A DNA stretch of 64,000 nt from Symbiodinium microadriaticum (GCA_001939145.1 LSRX01000349.1:494183-558182), one strand, 5' to 3'; positions 1 to 11,112 are shown, counted from the stretch's first letter. A program made the numbers and translations. Notes: generated from the sequence alone by a model not told the origin.

Positions 1-340
1 CCCTAAACCCTTAAACCCTCAACTGGGACCCTAAACCCTTACACCGTCAACTGGGACCCTAAACCCTAAGCCGTGAACCCTAAGTAAGCCCTGGAACCTC
101 GCCTGGCACGTCCGAGTTGTGAGAGCGTAAATAAGCCCTAGACCCCCCTAACAAAACAAATACGTCTAAACCTGAACCCTAAAACCCTAGACCCTAAACC
201 CTAAAACCCTAATCTAAACCTGAACCCTAAAACCCTAAACCCTATAAAACCCTTAACGGCTGAGACTCTCATGCGGAGAAAGTCCCACTGCACGTAAAAA
301 AAAACCCTATAAAACCCTAAAGTAAACCTGAACCCCAGGT
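1..340 (+). repeat. Telomere-like CCCTAAA tract at left edge
   Basis: Degenerate CCCTAAA units, with variants such as CCCTTAAA, CCCTATAAAA and CCTGAACCCTAAA, occupy most of the first 340 bases. The C-rich strand reads 5' to 3' inward from base 1, which is the orientation at a left chromosome end. The units are impure and interrupted by unique sequence, so this looks subtelomeric or interstitial rather than a functional telomere. Confidence 0.85.
94..130 (+). repeat. Dispersed motif P, copy 1
   Basis: GAACCTCGCCTGGC, then a TCCGAG core and GTGAGAGCG, then CCCTA-like repeat. It matches the better copies near 28.2, 36.4 and 43.5 kb at most positions. The family is defined only by comparison within this window. 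Confidence 0.55.
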
Positions 341-1417
341 CTTGGGGCAGCTGGACAGCCGGATGCGCCTGCTCGAGCAGGCGTGGATCACGGGAAGTGG
401 AGTGCCTGGGACTGGGGAGAGGGCCAAGCGTGGCGTGAGGTTCGGGCTTGGCGTTGGGCGTTTGGGCTTCAGGGTTTAGGGGTCCGTGCTGAAAAAGGGC
501 TTAAGGGTTTAAGGTTGTTCTCTTGGCACAGCTTTCGACATGCACAGACGCTCTACAGCCCTTTCGCTGGCCACTTTGGTCTTAGCCATTCAAGATGCTT
601 ACAACGGCTCACAATATCATATGCAGTGTGTTGCATGGTGTTTTCACGCTTATGTCGTCACCACTAGTGAAATCATTCCGGAGACTTTGGCTGGCACCTA
701 TTACTAGCCTTGCTGCTGGCGATTGTGCATCTTGATCCCGTCTTGATTGAGTCGCTGCAGACCCGATGCACACAGGTTTGGGCTTTATGGTTTAGGGCCA
801 AGGGGTTTAGAGTTTACGGTCATCTTAAGTGCAAACCAAAAGCCTACGAAGAAGATCTGTCGATCCCTGTATCCTAGGCCTTGAATCCGAAGCCCTGAAC
901 CACCAGTCCTTGAAATGAGACCGTGGGACAGTAGCCTACTTCTGTATAGGTAAGCCTGCTTCCAGGGAAGCTTGTCTGTGCCTGGAACATGGGGCCCGAA
1001 CATAGACCACTCATACAAGGATCCTGCTACAAGGTGCCCCAAATCAGGTAACCCTAAATCTATATAGTGTTTCTGGGTTCCGGATGCAATAATGAGGCGC
1101 CCTACAAGCATGTATTCCTGTTTCCTAAGAGAGCTAAGCCCGAAGCTCTAAACCCTAAACCCTTTTACCGGGAGATCCCGACATATGGGAGTCCCAAAAG
1201 GAACCCTGATAGGAACCGTACACAGGAATCCTCAAAGGAACCTTTTGAAGGAACTAAGGAACTCCTTAAAGAAGAGGAACAATTGAAAGGACCCCCCCCC
1301 TTAAAGGAACAGCTGCGAAGAAAGCTCTGGGCTTTTGGAGGATGTGGTTCAGCTGCGGAGCGCTCCAGGCAGCCAGGCAGCTCAAGCTCGGACTTACAGG
1401 AGGTCTGAAGACTTCTC
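341..1417. other. Gene-free interval with scattered telomere-like units
   Basis: Mixed sequence with single TTTAGGG or CCCTAAA units (for example near 475, 785 and 1150). It holds overlapping short ORFs on both strands, none with a recognisable domain. I see no supported gene. Confidence 0.5.
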
Positions 1418-1519
1418 AGAGAGCCCAATACCCTTAATTAAGGAATATAGCTTAAATCACAATATGAAGCCCCTTATGCTTTAAGGTATATTCCTTAATT
1501 AAGGGGTATTGGGCTCTCT
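1418..1519. mobile_element. Fold-back element family A, copy 1
   Basis: A 102-bp inverted repeat with arms of about 30 bp. The left arm begins AGAGAGCCCAATACCC and contains the sub-palindrome TTAATTAAGG. The right arm ends GGGTATTGGGCTCTCT. The middle carries GAAGCCCCTTAT. There is no coding capacity, so it resembles a non-autonomous MITE. No clear target-site duplication is visible. Confidence 0.75.
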
Positions 1520-1880
1520 TGGATAGGGCTTAGGAGCTGTTTAGAGTTTTGTGCATTGTGGGGGAGTCGAATTTGGATCGCAGGGTTTTTTAGGGGTGGA
1601 GGGCTCAGAATTCCATACAGAGCTTCGAATTCCGAGCATGGGCCCTGTATATTTCGCCCTGGTAAATATACACACAATGGAGCCTGGTCGTCGTGGTCAT
1701 GATCATCCTTCTCCTCTATCACCGTGTTTTTGATCTGCGCATATCGGCGCTAGCAAAGACGTGCTACAATGTGCCCCAAACCTGACTCCAGTTAGTGTAG
1801 CCTTTGCATTAGGGGCTTGGCTGCTATGTGTTTTACAGTGTGGGGTTTGGGAGTCGCGATGAAGGGCTTTGGAGGCTTCA

Positions 1881-2090
1881 AGCCCTAAAGCCTAAAACCC
1901 TAAACCCTAAAGCCCTAAAACCCTAAAGCCCCAAAGCCCTAAAGCCTAAACCCTAAAACCCTAAAGCCTTAAAGCCCTAAACCCTAAAACCCTAAAGCCC
2001 TAAAGCCCTAAACACTAAAGCCCTAAAACCCTAAAGCCCTTAAGCCCTAAACCCTAAAACCCTAAAACAAAAGAAAAGCCCTAAAACGCC
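1881..2090 (+). repeat. C-rich telomere-like tract
   Basis: About 25 units of CCCTAAA/CCCTAAAG, many as AAAGCCCTAAA variants. After 80 bp of unique sequence it is followed by a G-rich tract, giving a large inverted arrangement. Confidence 0.85.
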
Positions 2091-2170
2091 TCCTGCACCT
2101 TGATTCGCTGCTGTGCTCGGTGAACCTCGACTTGGCAACAGCCCGCAAAACCCGCGACCATCTTCAAGTC

Positions 2171-2301
2171 TTAGGGTAGTCCTATCTTTAGGGTTTAAGG
2201 GTTTTAGGGTTTAGGGCTTTCGGGTTTTAGGGTTTACGGTTTTAGGGTTCAGGGGTTTAGGGCTTAGGGTTTTAGGGTTTTTGGGTTAGGGTTTAGGGTT
2301 C
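2171..2301 (+). repeat. G-rich telomere-like tract
   Basis: TTTAGGG units with TTTTAGGG and TTCGGG variants, opposite in orientation to 1881-2090. It runs straight into a truncated family A element. Confidence 0.85.
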
Positions 2302-2383
2302 CAATCCTTTAGCTTAAATCATGATATGAAGCCCCCTTATAATTTAGCAGATTCCTTAATTAAGGGATAGTGGGCTCTCTGGG
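2301..2383. mobile_element. Fold-back element family A, copy 2 (left end eroded)
   Basis: The right arm is intact (TTCCTTAATTAAGGGATAGT, then GGGCTCTCT) and so is the middle (GATATGAAGCCCCCTTAT). The left terminal arm is largely replaced by telomere-like sequence. Confidence 0.6.
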
Positions 2384-2485
2384 TAGTCCTATTCGGTAAG
2401 TCCTGGGAGCAAGTCCTTCCAACTCCTACCCCTAAACCCGAAACCCCCTAAACCCTCAACCCTGAAGCCTTTACCCTAATACCCC

Positions 2486-2524
2486 GCAATGCGGGCTCGC
2501 CCTTGCTAAGAAGGAGGGAAAAAC
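2486..2524 (+). repeat. Dispersed motif Q, copy 1
   Basis: GCAATGCGGGCTCGCCCTTG, then CTAAGAAGGAGGGAAAAAC. It recurs at 34784-34822 with only a few differences and more weakly at 18418-18455, each beside telomere-like repeat. Function unknown. Confidence 0.6.
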
Positions 2525-2898
2525 CCGGAGACAGTTCCTCAACTCGCCAGTCGTTTGCCCGAACCAGAAGAATCCTGAAAACAGAAATGCGCCAAGCCCC
2601 AGGGCAAGAAAAACTAAGAAGGAAGTCTTCTAAAGCCCTACAGGGCATACGGCCATACAGCTATACAGTTTTTTTTGATCGGATCGCTTTGAACCTCTAC
2701 ATATCCGACAAACCGTCGTTAAGTTCTTGACGACGCAAAAGAACTGATAAAGCCCATGCGATTCCTATAAACCCCAGGAAATTCCTGTGAACTTTCATAG
2801 AACTCCCAGCAAAAACTCGCAAAAGTCCGACAAGCCCCAGGTGAATTTCCCATAGAACCCACTCTAAACCCTAAACCCCTAAAACCCTAAACCCTAAC

Positions 2899-2995
2899 GC
2901 GAGCCCCTCGGGGCCAGGTCGCTGCCTCGGGCCCCTCTTCGCCCAAGGAGGAGCCCGACGAGTTGGAGGAGGAGGAGGAGGCGGGCAGGGCAAGG
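2899..2995 (+). pseudogene. Coding-like GC-rich island between telomere tracts
   Basis: One frame reads a plausible acidic protein segment (RGQVAASGPSSPKEEPDELE, then EEEEAGRA). It is GC-rich, unlike its surroundings. A C-rich telomere-like run (2865-2900) ends at its left edge and a G-rich run (3000-3080) starts at its right. It could be an exon, an exon fragment or chance. No product is assigned. Confidence 0.25.
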
Positions 2996-2999
2996 TTGA

Positions 3000-3080
3000 G
3001 GGTTTGGGGTTTAAGGTTTAGGGTTTTAGGGTTTAGGGTTTAGGGCTTCGGGTTTTAGGGTTTAGGGTTTAGGCTTTACT
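3000..3080 (+). repeat. G-rich telomere-like tract
   Basis: TTTAGGG and TTTTAGGG units, opposite in orientation to the short C-rich run at 2865-2900. Confidence 0.8.
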
Positions 3081-3219
3081 TAGTGGGGTTGAGATACTTA
3101 GAGCTTTCTAAAGTAACTACTTGCTAAGGCCCCCGACTCTCCAAGTATGATTCCCAAACCCTCCACCAGTTAAAATCAAAACCGCTATGAGCACGATCAT
3201 GACTATGTTGGTGAGGACG

Positions 3220-3244
3220 ATGATGATGTTGTTTTTGATGTTGT

Positions 3245-3289
<45 letters not shown>
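3220..3289 (+). repeat. (GAT)n microsatellite
   Basis: Thirteen or so uninterrupted GAT triplets, preceded by two GATGTTGTTTTT units. On the reverse strand it yields an artificial poly-Ile ORF, which I do not regard as a gene. Confidence 0.9.
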
Positions 3290-3526
3290 GCCGTGTCAGT
3301 TTGTGAGAAAGAAGCGGTCCAAAGTTACCCTTGGAGCCTCGAAACCTTAAACCCTCGAAACCCATCCCGCCACCTCCTGTAACCCTAACAACTGCACATG
3401 CCTAAATCCGAACACAAAACCCGCGAGCAGCGAGCTGTCAGCCTTAGAAAAAGAAGTTCGAAGGTGTGGCGAATCGTCAGCCCTAGGCCGAGACTCGCCA
3501 TCATGGAGAAGCCCTTGCTAGGGCTT

Positions 3527-3620
3527 ACCCATATAGGCCCCTAAGTAGTCCCTTTTAGGGATTACCTTATAGGATTGTAAATATAAACCATAAAAAGGAC
3601 CTAGTTAGGGGCCTGTGGGT
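3527..3620. mobile_element. Fold-back element family C, copy 1
   Basis: Inverted repeat of about 94 bp. The left arm reads CCCATATAGGCCCCTAAGTA and the right arm reads TAGTTAGGGGCCTGTGGG. The centre contains ATTACCTTATAGGATT and AAATATAAACC. Four further full copies lie near 5.5, 29.4, 36.1 and 59.8 kb. Confidence 0.75.
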
Positions 3621-4110
3621 AGGGTTTTGGAGGTGTGGGGGTTTCACCTTTCTGTTGCTCCCAGGAAGACAGCCCTACCCTCCGCGAAAGCTACCCGCAC
3701 CCAGAGAAGCTCCAGGTCTTTAGACCCCACTACCTCAAACCCTAAATCCGAGATCCAACACCAACCCCCCAACAAAACCGTGACTATATGACTCCCAGCC
3801 CCTCGAGCATTTCAATCCAAGCCCGAAGCCGCGCAGAGCCGTAGAGCCGTTGACCGCAAGAAGGCCGACGGAGCCCCCGGAACTAACCCGCAGCTGAACA
3901 TAGTCGTCTCTCAGCTGCGGGGCGGCATTTGGAGGAAGGCAGAAGGTTTAGGGTTTAAGGTTTAGGGTTTAGGGTTCACAGAGGGAGGGCCAAGGTTTCG
4001 GGTTGAGACCTTTTTTTTTTGGGATCCCGGCATGGCAGGGCTAGGATGGTGTCAGGATTTCGTGTCAGCTGGGCCACTGTATCAAGGCAGTAGTTTGGAC
4101 CGTTCGTGGT

Positions 4111-4147
4111 GAAGCCTTGTTGTGTGCGAGAGTGAGAGTCGAAATCA
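4111..4147 (+). repeat. Dispersed motif P, copy 2
   Basis: GAAGCCTTGTTGTGTGCGAG, then AGTGAGAGTCGAAATC. The GCGAG-AGTGAGAGTCGAAA core matches the other copies. Confidence 0.5.
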
Positions 4148-4408
4148 TGTTGACCTTTCACTAAGAACCTCCATCTCCCCGTCGCATCAAGGTCATCAAG
4201 GTCGCACGGGCGTCCAGTGTCTCCAAGATCCCCAGTCTATCAAACAGTCCGGCCATGCGGCCACCTTCGTTTTTATCGAAGATCGTCAGTAAGCCAGGAA
4301 CGGCTTGTTTGGTGCGCCTCGCCGTCACGGTTCTTACACTCAAACCTCGCCAGCTTCATGTTTCGATGTACCACCCACATCAAAAAAAGCCATCCTGAAA
4401 CGATGATT

Positions 4409-4466
4409 CTCTCTCTCTCTCTCTCCTCTTTTCTCTCTCTTTCTCTCTCACTCCCACTCTCGCTCT
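4409..4466 (+). repeat. CT-rich microsatellite
   Basis: (CT)n with interruptions. Confidence 0.85.
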
Positions 4467-4627
4467 TTGAATGCTATAAAGCTCAGATTTCCGGTGCATC
4501 ACGATCCTGCCAAGGGATTGGGAAAAGGCTGTGGCTTTGGGTCTCTACCGTTATCCTTCTGAGCAAACCCTAAAAATGTATACGAATCATAGAAACCAAA
4601 ATTTCAACTTTGACAATCTTAAAAGCT

Positions 4628-4830
4628 AAAACCCTAAACCCTAAACCCTAAACTAAATCACATCCTTCCTGCTAAAGGTCCTGAAGCTCCCACAGTTCTC
4701 AGCCCAAAACCTTAAATCCTAAACTCTAAGCCCTAACCTCAACCCTAAATCCTAAATCCTTAGCCCTAAACCCTAAGCTTAACCCTTAAACATCCTAAAC
4801 TACCCCAAAAACCCTAAACCCTAATTTTAG
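4628..4830 (+). repeat. C-rich telomere-like tract
   Basis: Degenerate CCCTAAA units with CCTAAAT and CTCTAAG variants and a 50-bp unique interruption. Confidence 0.8.
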
Positions 4831-5352
4831 GGCAAAAACACCCTAAACTCATGCTGTGAAGTATTCTGGCTCAAACGGGCGTTCCCTGCCAGAGCGAATT
4901 TTCCCAGCACCCGGCACTGGCAGTCCTGGTGTTCAGCGGGGGTTCAGGGCTTTGGGTTTTGGGTTTAGGGTTGGGGAGAGAATCGCACTTGTAAAATCAA
5001 CTAACATAAACACGAATGGCTGTAATGATGGTCGTAGAAATCGCTTCAACTTAACATGTAACAAGATTTTTTGTAACCGCAATTTCAAATCTGGCGTTGA
5101 TAGTACTGACAGGTCCACTGCCGGGCGCAAGAAATCCATGGTATCTACAGGCTGGAGCCATGAAGGATTCCTGAAATTCCCCCAAACCCCCCGCTGAGTA
5201 CTGCGTTCAAGTTCGGTAAAAACTGCTGGCGTGAAGAGAGGGCGGCAAAGAGCACCGATGCTTGCGCCCATGACACACTACCCCCAAAAAAAAGCCTCAG
5301 AGCTAAGACGACGAGCCCCAAAAAGCACCCACATCTTACATCTGTGAGCGCC

Positions 5353-5511
5353 ATGGCAGAGGGATATCCCAAGCCCTGCGCTGCTCCACGGGCGGATGCG
5401 CTGGCCGAGGGCTGCGAGCACCCGAACGCCGAGAACCCGCTCTGTGCCTGGGCCAAGGACCTGCCGGGGCCACGCCACGCCATGGGCGAGACGTTTAGGC
5501 TTTACCCATAG
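5353..5511 (+). CDS. Short coding-like ORF, possible exon (52 codons)
   Basis: From ATG 5353 the frame reads MAEGYPKPCAAPRADALAEG, then CEHPNAENPLCAWAKDLPGP, then RHAMGETFRLYP and a stop. The composition is protein-like and GC-rich at third positions, unlike the surrounding repeats. The frame is open upstream to about 5164 without another ATG, so this may be the 3' part of a larger exon. The last residues are encoded by the end of fold-back element C copy 2, whose TAG supplies the stop, so the original gene may have been cut by that insertion. I recognise no family. Confidence 0.35.
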   Translation: MAEGYPKPCAAPRADALAEGCEHPNAENPLCAWAKDLPGPRHAMGETFRLYP

Positions 5512-5635
5512 GCCCCTAAGTAGTTCCCTTTTTTATGGTTTATATTTAGAATCCTATCAACATCTCCTTTCGGCGCAGTGAGTGAGAATCCTATAAAGTA
5601 ATCCCAAAAAGGAACTCCTTAGGGGCCTATGGGTA
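5503..5635. mobile_element. Fold-back element family C, copy 2, with internal insertion
   Basis: The arms ACCCATAGGCCCCTAAGTAG and TTAGGGGCCTATGGGT are near perfect. Compared with copy 4 it carries 37 extra bases: AGAATCCTAT occurs at 5548-5557 and again at 5585-5594, with 27 unrelated bases between. That is the footprint of a small insertion with a 10-bp duplication. Confidence 0.75.
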
Positions 5636-6284
5636 GAGTTCAGGGAGTTGGGTTTTAGGTTTTCAAGCCCTGATGCAGCAAAAAAGAGAGTTTATACGGT
5701 ATTTAAGGTGGTTGCACCGACTTCTGAGTTCGGGCCACCAACCACTTAGATCAGTCCTACCATCACCATCCGGGCCATGATCTTCAAATACTAGTGTAGG
5801 GAGGTGAAGGCAGTGATTAGAGACTAGCTGTTGTCGTGGGCAATGGCAGCAATCATAGTAGCAGTAGCGCTAGCAAGAGTAGTGGCAACTGCGGATGCTC
5901 CCTTGTTTCCGGTGGGAGGGCGAAGCGAGAGACTTCTGATGGTGGATCCTTCACGGAGAAACGGAGAGATGTTTTCGGACTAGAGTGAGCAAAAAAAGGG
6001 ATCAATGGTAGTAGGGCAGCTTTTTTTGAGCATGTTGAAAAACCAAGTGGTGGTTGCAGAGTGCTGCGTTTGAGGGCTTTGGGTACAGGAGGCCGTGGCG
6101 GCCAGTGCGATACAGAAAACAATCATGACGGACTTGTATATGAACCCTAAACCCTAAATCCTAAACTCCTAAACCCTAAACCCGGTTCTTTGTTGCCATG
6201 AGGTCTGCCAGAGTGCATGCTCGTGTGAGCGGGTTTTGGACCTTTGCTTTCAGCGGAGGGAAATGGCCATTGCACTATAAAAAA

Positions 6285-6350
6285 AAACCCTAAACCCTAA
6301 ACCCCAAACCCTAAACCCTAAGCAAAAAACCCTAAACCCTACAAGCCCTA
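6285..6350 (+). repeat. Telomere-like tract
   Basis: Several CCCTAAA units directly upstream of a coding-like island. Confidence 0.8.
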
Positions 6351-6360
6351 TGTAGCAAGA

Positions 6361-6495
6361 GCGAGATCGCCTTCGACTTCTGTGCGCGTGGAGGATGGCT
6401 TGTTCTTCTGCGACACCTACAGCGTGACGCGGGCACGGATGCCCAGCCCGTCCCCGGAAGAAGTAAAACTTCGAGAGCCCCAAACCTTGCAGGGT
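6361..6495 (+). pseudogene. Coding-like island, possible exon fragment
   Basis: In the frame starting at 6361 the sequence reads ARSPSTSVRVEDGLFFCDTY, then SVTRARMPSPSPEEVKLREP, then merges into TTTAGGG-derived residues. Codons are GC3-rich and the residues look natural. No start codon or splice sites are certain and no family is recognised. Confidence 0.25.
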
Positions 6496-6989
6496 TTGGG
6501 GTTTAGGGGTTCAGGGTTCTAGAACCTCCGGACCCTACCCTACACCCTAAACCCTTGGGAGGCAAAAATCCATAAACCCTCAACCCTGAAACCCGAAATC
6601 CTACACCCATACATCCTGACAGACAGGCCCTCCCGGAGCTTTCAACGCATCTGACGACTCTTATATTCCTAGACCCTTATGAATCGAATCGAAGCCCTAA
6701 GCCCTTGCATCGGGAATCTTAAATCTGAAAAACCGAGCACATTAACGCAAAAGCCAGACCAAGCGTGTTTCTGCATGTTTGCACGGCATCTCTGACGTAC
6801 GTGCTTTCTTCGGAGGGTATGTGCAGTCAAGAGACGTCAGCACGGATTCGACAAGACAAGGTTGAAGGGTAAGGGTGTTTCAAGGTTTAAGTTTAAGATT
6901 TAGAATCTCAGGTTGTGTAAGGTTTCAGTTTTCAGGAACAAGGTGTTGGGTTTAGCGAGGTTTGACTCGCGGGTTTCGCTAAACTGCAT

Positions 6990-7050
6990 TTAGGTTAGGG
7001 TTTGAGGTTAATGGGGTTTAGGCTTTCGGGGTTTAGGGTTTGGGGTGTAT
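6990..7050 (+). repeat. G-rich telomere-like units
   Basis: Degenerate TTTAGGG units around 6995-7045. The surrounding 6.5-7.7 kb holds overlapping short ORFs on both strands, none recognisable. Confidence 0.6.
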
Positions 7051-7701
7051 TTATTCACGTCCTTCGAGATAGTTTTGCTTACTGATATTGCTTCGAATGA
7101 CCTAATCAATCGCGTACGTTTGATCCTTTAGTAGCCACGAGTGCTGCTGGAGGGTTGCGTTGCTGTCTTGCGGAGTTTCCCGGCTGGTTGCGAGAGTCCT
7201 GGATGCAAAAGGGTTTGGGGTGTTTTGAAGGTCTCGCGGTCCTGCAGAGAGCTCCGACCGCTCACTCTGCTGGTGGACATTTGGAAGCCGCGACTACAGC
7301 CACTCGGCACTCGGAGCAACAAGGATCGGGCTCAGGGTCTGTAGCTAGTGTTCAGGGTTTAGGGTTGAGTGACTCACCTTACCATGTGGCCACCAGTTTC
7401 CGGATTCTTGCAACCGCTCAAGGCAGCTTTGCTCGTTCTGGTCATTGCCATACAAAGAGGAGAGATGGAGGCGCCCTGGGCGATATGTTTCGAGACTCTG
7501 TGTCTGAGCTCTTGAGGCAGGGGGTGGAGGTGGGGGCATGCATGCACGTACACATGTCAGCAGGCTTGTATGTATATTGATGCATAGTACTACAGACAAC
7601 ATTAGAGAGTGATTTTGGTATGTATGCGGCAGGCTATGTGTTCATAAACTGCCCGGCTACTACCCTGTACATACAAACTGTTCGCGGATACGCCGAAACA
7701 G

Positions 7702-8356
<655 letters not shown>

Positions 8357-8878
8357 CACATGTCGTCAGGCCTGTCCAGGGCTTGTGACTCATTGGAAAC
8401 GTATGGTTTATGTTGATCGTGCTGTGTCTTGGGGGGCATTGGCGGCAGCGACTGGACGTGCCTCAGAAGAAGCTGAAGCTAAGCAATAACTTCTTATCCG
8501 AAAACCTTGAACCCTACAGGCCCAAAACATCCGAAAACCCCAAAGCCTAAAACCCCGAAATCAAGGCCCCAAAACCCAAGCCTCTTCCTAAACTGGGAAT
8601 TTCATACTCTTCCAGGGATACTCGCAGGACTTCGGACTCGGTTTTAGGGTGCAGTGTAGTGGCCGGGTTTAGGGATTGGTGAATTTGGGTCCAGGGCTTG
8701 GTGTTTAGGATTCAGCCCTTTGAGGTTTCGGAGTGGCTGAATCCTAAGCCTTGGCACAGCGGGTGCTTCAAGAGATGCGCGGGTGTTTCAGGGCTCCCTG
8801 AAGCCTACACCGCTTTTCTCACCCTACTTCGCGCGTGAGTCACTGTAGACATGTTAAGTGTAGTAATATCCGACCCAT

Positions 8879-8920
8879 GAATCCGTGCCTGCCCAGTGCG
8901 AGTGAGCGAGGAGAAACCGG
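8879..8920 (+). repeat. Dispersed motif P, copy 3
   Basis: GAATCCGTGCCTGCCCAGTG, then CGAGTGAGCGAGGAGAAACC. It shares the GCCTG, GCGAGTG and GAAACC blocks with the other copies. Confidence 0.5.
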
Positions 8921-9056
8921 TCTCAGAGCCCCTTCCGACTTCCCATGCACAGATGTAGCAAGAAGAGGCTACTTCTGTAGGTAGAACTGGAAATCCCGGT
9001 TTTTGAAGCTCGCACCGGGCAGTATACGCCTAAACCTTAAACCCCTGGTACTAGGG

Positions 9057-9158
9057 TTGATGATATAAATTTGCATTACCCATAATAAGGAATATACCAT
9101 AATTCCCATAGTTTAGGGTCCTTAAGGTAATGCCAACGCAGGATTTATATCATCAGCA
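9057..9158. mobile_element. Fold-back element family B, copy 1
   Basis: Arms TTGATGATATAAATTTGC and AACGCAGGATTTATATCATC. The internal part has ATTACCCATAATAAGGAATA and CATAGTTTAGGGTCCTTAAG. Related copies lie near 13.5, 27.5, 32.5 and 53.1 kb. Confidence 0.75.
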
Positions 9159-9466
9159 GTAGGGTTTTTTTGGTTTTGGAAATCGTGTGCCTCCGGATCC
9201 TGCCAGGGAGCAGTACCTGAGCCTTTTTCGGCCACGTTGGGACGGAATCTACGTCGGCTACTGCCAGTATCTCCACAAGGCCCTTTGCATTGCCGGTCCG
9301 GGTGGGGTTTGGTGGTGTGGGTTGAGGGATCCTGGGAGTTAGGAGCTGCTACAAGATGGAATTAGGGGTAGTGTGAGCATATCGACCCATGAAGAGTACG
9401 TGGCCCTTATTAAAGAAGCTTTAATATTAGGACTCTATGTTTCCGGTGATCATACATATGTTTCCC

Positions 9467-9573
9467 AGAGGCTCCATATAGACTACCATCGTGGAATTGG
9501 GCCCCAAAAGACCATCCTTACTATGGTTTGGGGGGAGCCTAATTCCATAATAGTAGTGTATATGGAGCCTCTA
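9467..9573. mobile_element. Fold-back palindrome, singleton
   Basis: The arms AGAGGCTCCATATA and TATATGGAGCCTCT are exact reverse complements at the outer ends. Imperfect pairing continues inward through GGAATTGGGCCCC and GGGGAGCCTAATTCC. It has the same size class as families A-E, but no second copy was seen. Confidence 0.6.
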
Positions 9574-9658
9574 GGTTCCTAAGGGTTTAGCTTTGGTTTT
9601 TCAGGAAGACACCGCTTCCTCCTCGACTCCCGGCTTGCCGAAAAAGGGAAGCCTGCCA

Positions 9659-10165
9659 CCCTAAACCCTAGATCCCTAAGCCCTAATTCCCTAAACCCTA
9701 AATCCCTAAACCCTAAATCCCTAAACCCTAAATCCCGAAGCCCTAAATCCCTAAACCCTAAATCCCTAAGCCCTAATTCCCTAACCCTAAATCCCTAAAC
9801 CCTAAATCCCTAAACCCTAAATCCCTAAGCCCTAATTCCCTAAACCCTAAATCCCTAAACCCTGAATCCCTAAACCCTAAATCCCTAAGCCCTAATTCCC
9901 TAAACCCTAAGTCCCTAAACCCTATATCCCTAAATCTCTAAGCCCTAAATCCCTAAACCCTACATCCCTAAACCCTAAACCCCTAAACCCCTAACCTTAA
10001 ACCCCCTAAGCCCTAACCTTAAACCCCTAAAACCCTTATACCCTAAATCCCTAAACCCTAAAATATCTAACCCTGAGCCCTAAACCCTAAACCCCTAAAC
10101 GCTGAACCTCACACCCCTAAGCCCTAAACCCTAAACCCCTGAACCCTAAAAGCCCTAAAAGCTTT
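9659..10165 (+). repeat. Largest telomere-like array, with 15-bp dimer structure
   Basis: About 500 bp of CCCTAAA variants. Much of it alternates CCCTAAA and CCCTAAAT to give a 15-bp unit. The variant CCCTAATTCC recurs at 9681, 9771, 9830 and 9890, spaced about 60 or 90 bp, implying a higher-order repeat of four or six 15-mers. Confidence 0.9.
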
Positions 10166-10235
10166 CCTATCCGAAGGTCCGACCCGGTGCGTCCATGACG
10201 CAGTGCCTCTCGCGGCAAAGAGGGCCACAGTCTTT

Positions 10236-10456
10236 GAAGGGTACTACAGGGTTCCATAATAGGGTCCCCTTTAAAGGGTACTATAGGGTTCTACAAAGGG
10301 GTCCCCCTTTAAGGGCTGGGGCTTCAGATTGTCTTCTGGCTTGGACGATTTTTGGACTTTGGAGATTTCTTGGGGTTTTTTGTGTTGAGGATTTGCCTGT
10401 AAAGGGTACTATAGGGTTCCACAATAGGGTCTCCTTAAAAGGTACTACGGGGTTCT
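10236..10456 (+). repeat. Three-copy 35-40 bp repeat, partly self-complementary
   Basis: The unit AAAGGGTACTATAGGGTTCC, then ACAATAGGGTCCCCTTT, occurs near 10236-10273, 10273-10310 and 10399-10437. A partial fourth lies at 10438-10456. The copies flank about 90 bp of unique sequence. Confidence 0.6.
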
Positions 10457-10459
10457 AAT

Positions 10460-10970
10460 TTGCAGGTTCGAAGTTTCAACGGTGTTGGGTTCTTGCCTTG
10501 TGACTCCTTCCCGGCCGACTTCCCAAGTTTGGATGAAAACATGTTCAAGTGGGTTTCAAGCATTCAGGTCTAGGATTAGCTAGATCATATTAGTTTTTGG
10601 CATTTGTTTTTGGATTAGTTAGGTGATATCAGTTTGTTGGTGGTACTTGTACTTCCTTAGGATCTCTAATGTCTAATCTGGTTTCAGGCGGCTACCGGCA
10701 ATCCTTATCCCCCAAACCCTGAACCCTCAACCCTGAACCCCTAAACCCAAAACCCCCTAAATCCCTAAACCCTTTGTAGACCATAATGGATCCCATTAAT
10801 AGACCTCTGTAAGGAATTCCGTACCCCTAAATGCCTAAATGCTTCGTAGACCTTGATGGATCCCATGCAGACCCCTTTACGGAATTCCTGAAATTCCGCT
10901 TCCATTTGCGCCCACGGCCTTGAGGAAAGGAAGCTCGGTCTGGATCACTTACAGGCCTGATTTCCGGAAG
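10460..10970. other. Gene-free interval
   Basis: Contains a loose duplication (GGATTAGCTAGATCATATTA versus GGATTAGTTAGGTGATATCA near 10571 and 10612) and a second near 10785 and 10845 (GTAGACC-T-ATGGATCCCAT). No gene is supported. Confidence 0.5.
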
Positions 10971-11029
10971 CGTTTAGGGTTTAGGGCTTACAGGTTTTGG
11001 GGGTTTAAGGTTTAAGGTTTACAGGGTAA

Positions 11030-11112
11030 AAAGGGTTTACTGGGTTTACTGGGTTTATAGGGTTTGCAGGGTTTAGGGTTAAGCCTAAACCCTAAACCCC
11101 AAGCCCTAAACC
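11030..11112 (+). repeat. Head-to-head telomere-like junction
   Basis: G-rich GGGTTTA units run directly into C-rich CCTAAACCC units around 11080-11085, forming a small inverted junction. Confidence 0.6.

Noticed and set aside
1-340. Functional telomere at base 1
   Set aside because: Units are degenerate and interspersed with unique sequence. Orientation fits a left end, but a true terminal array would be purer, so I call it telomere-like only.
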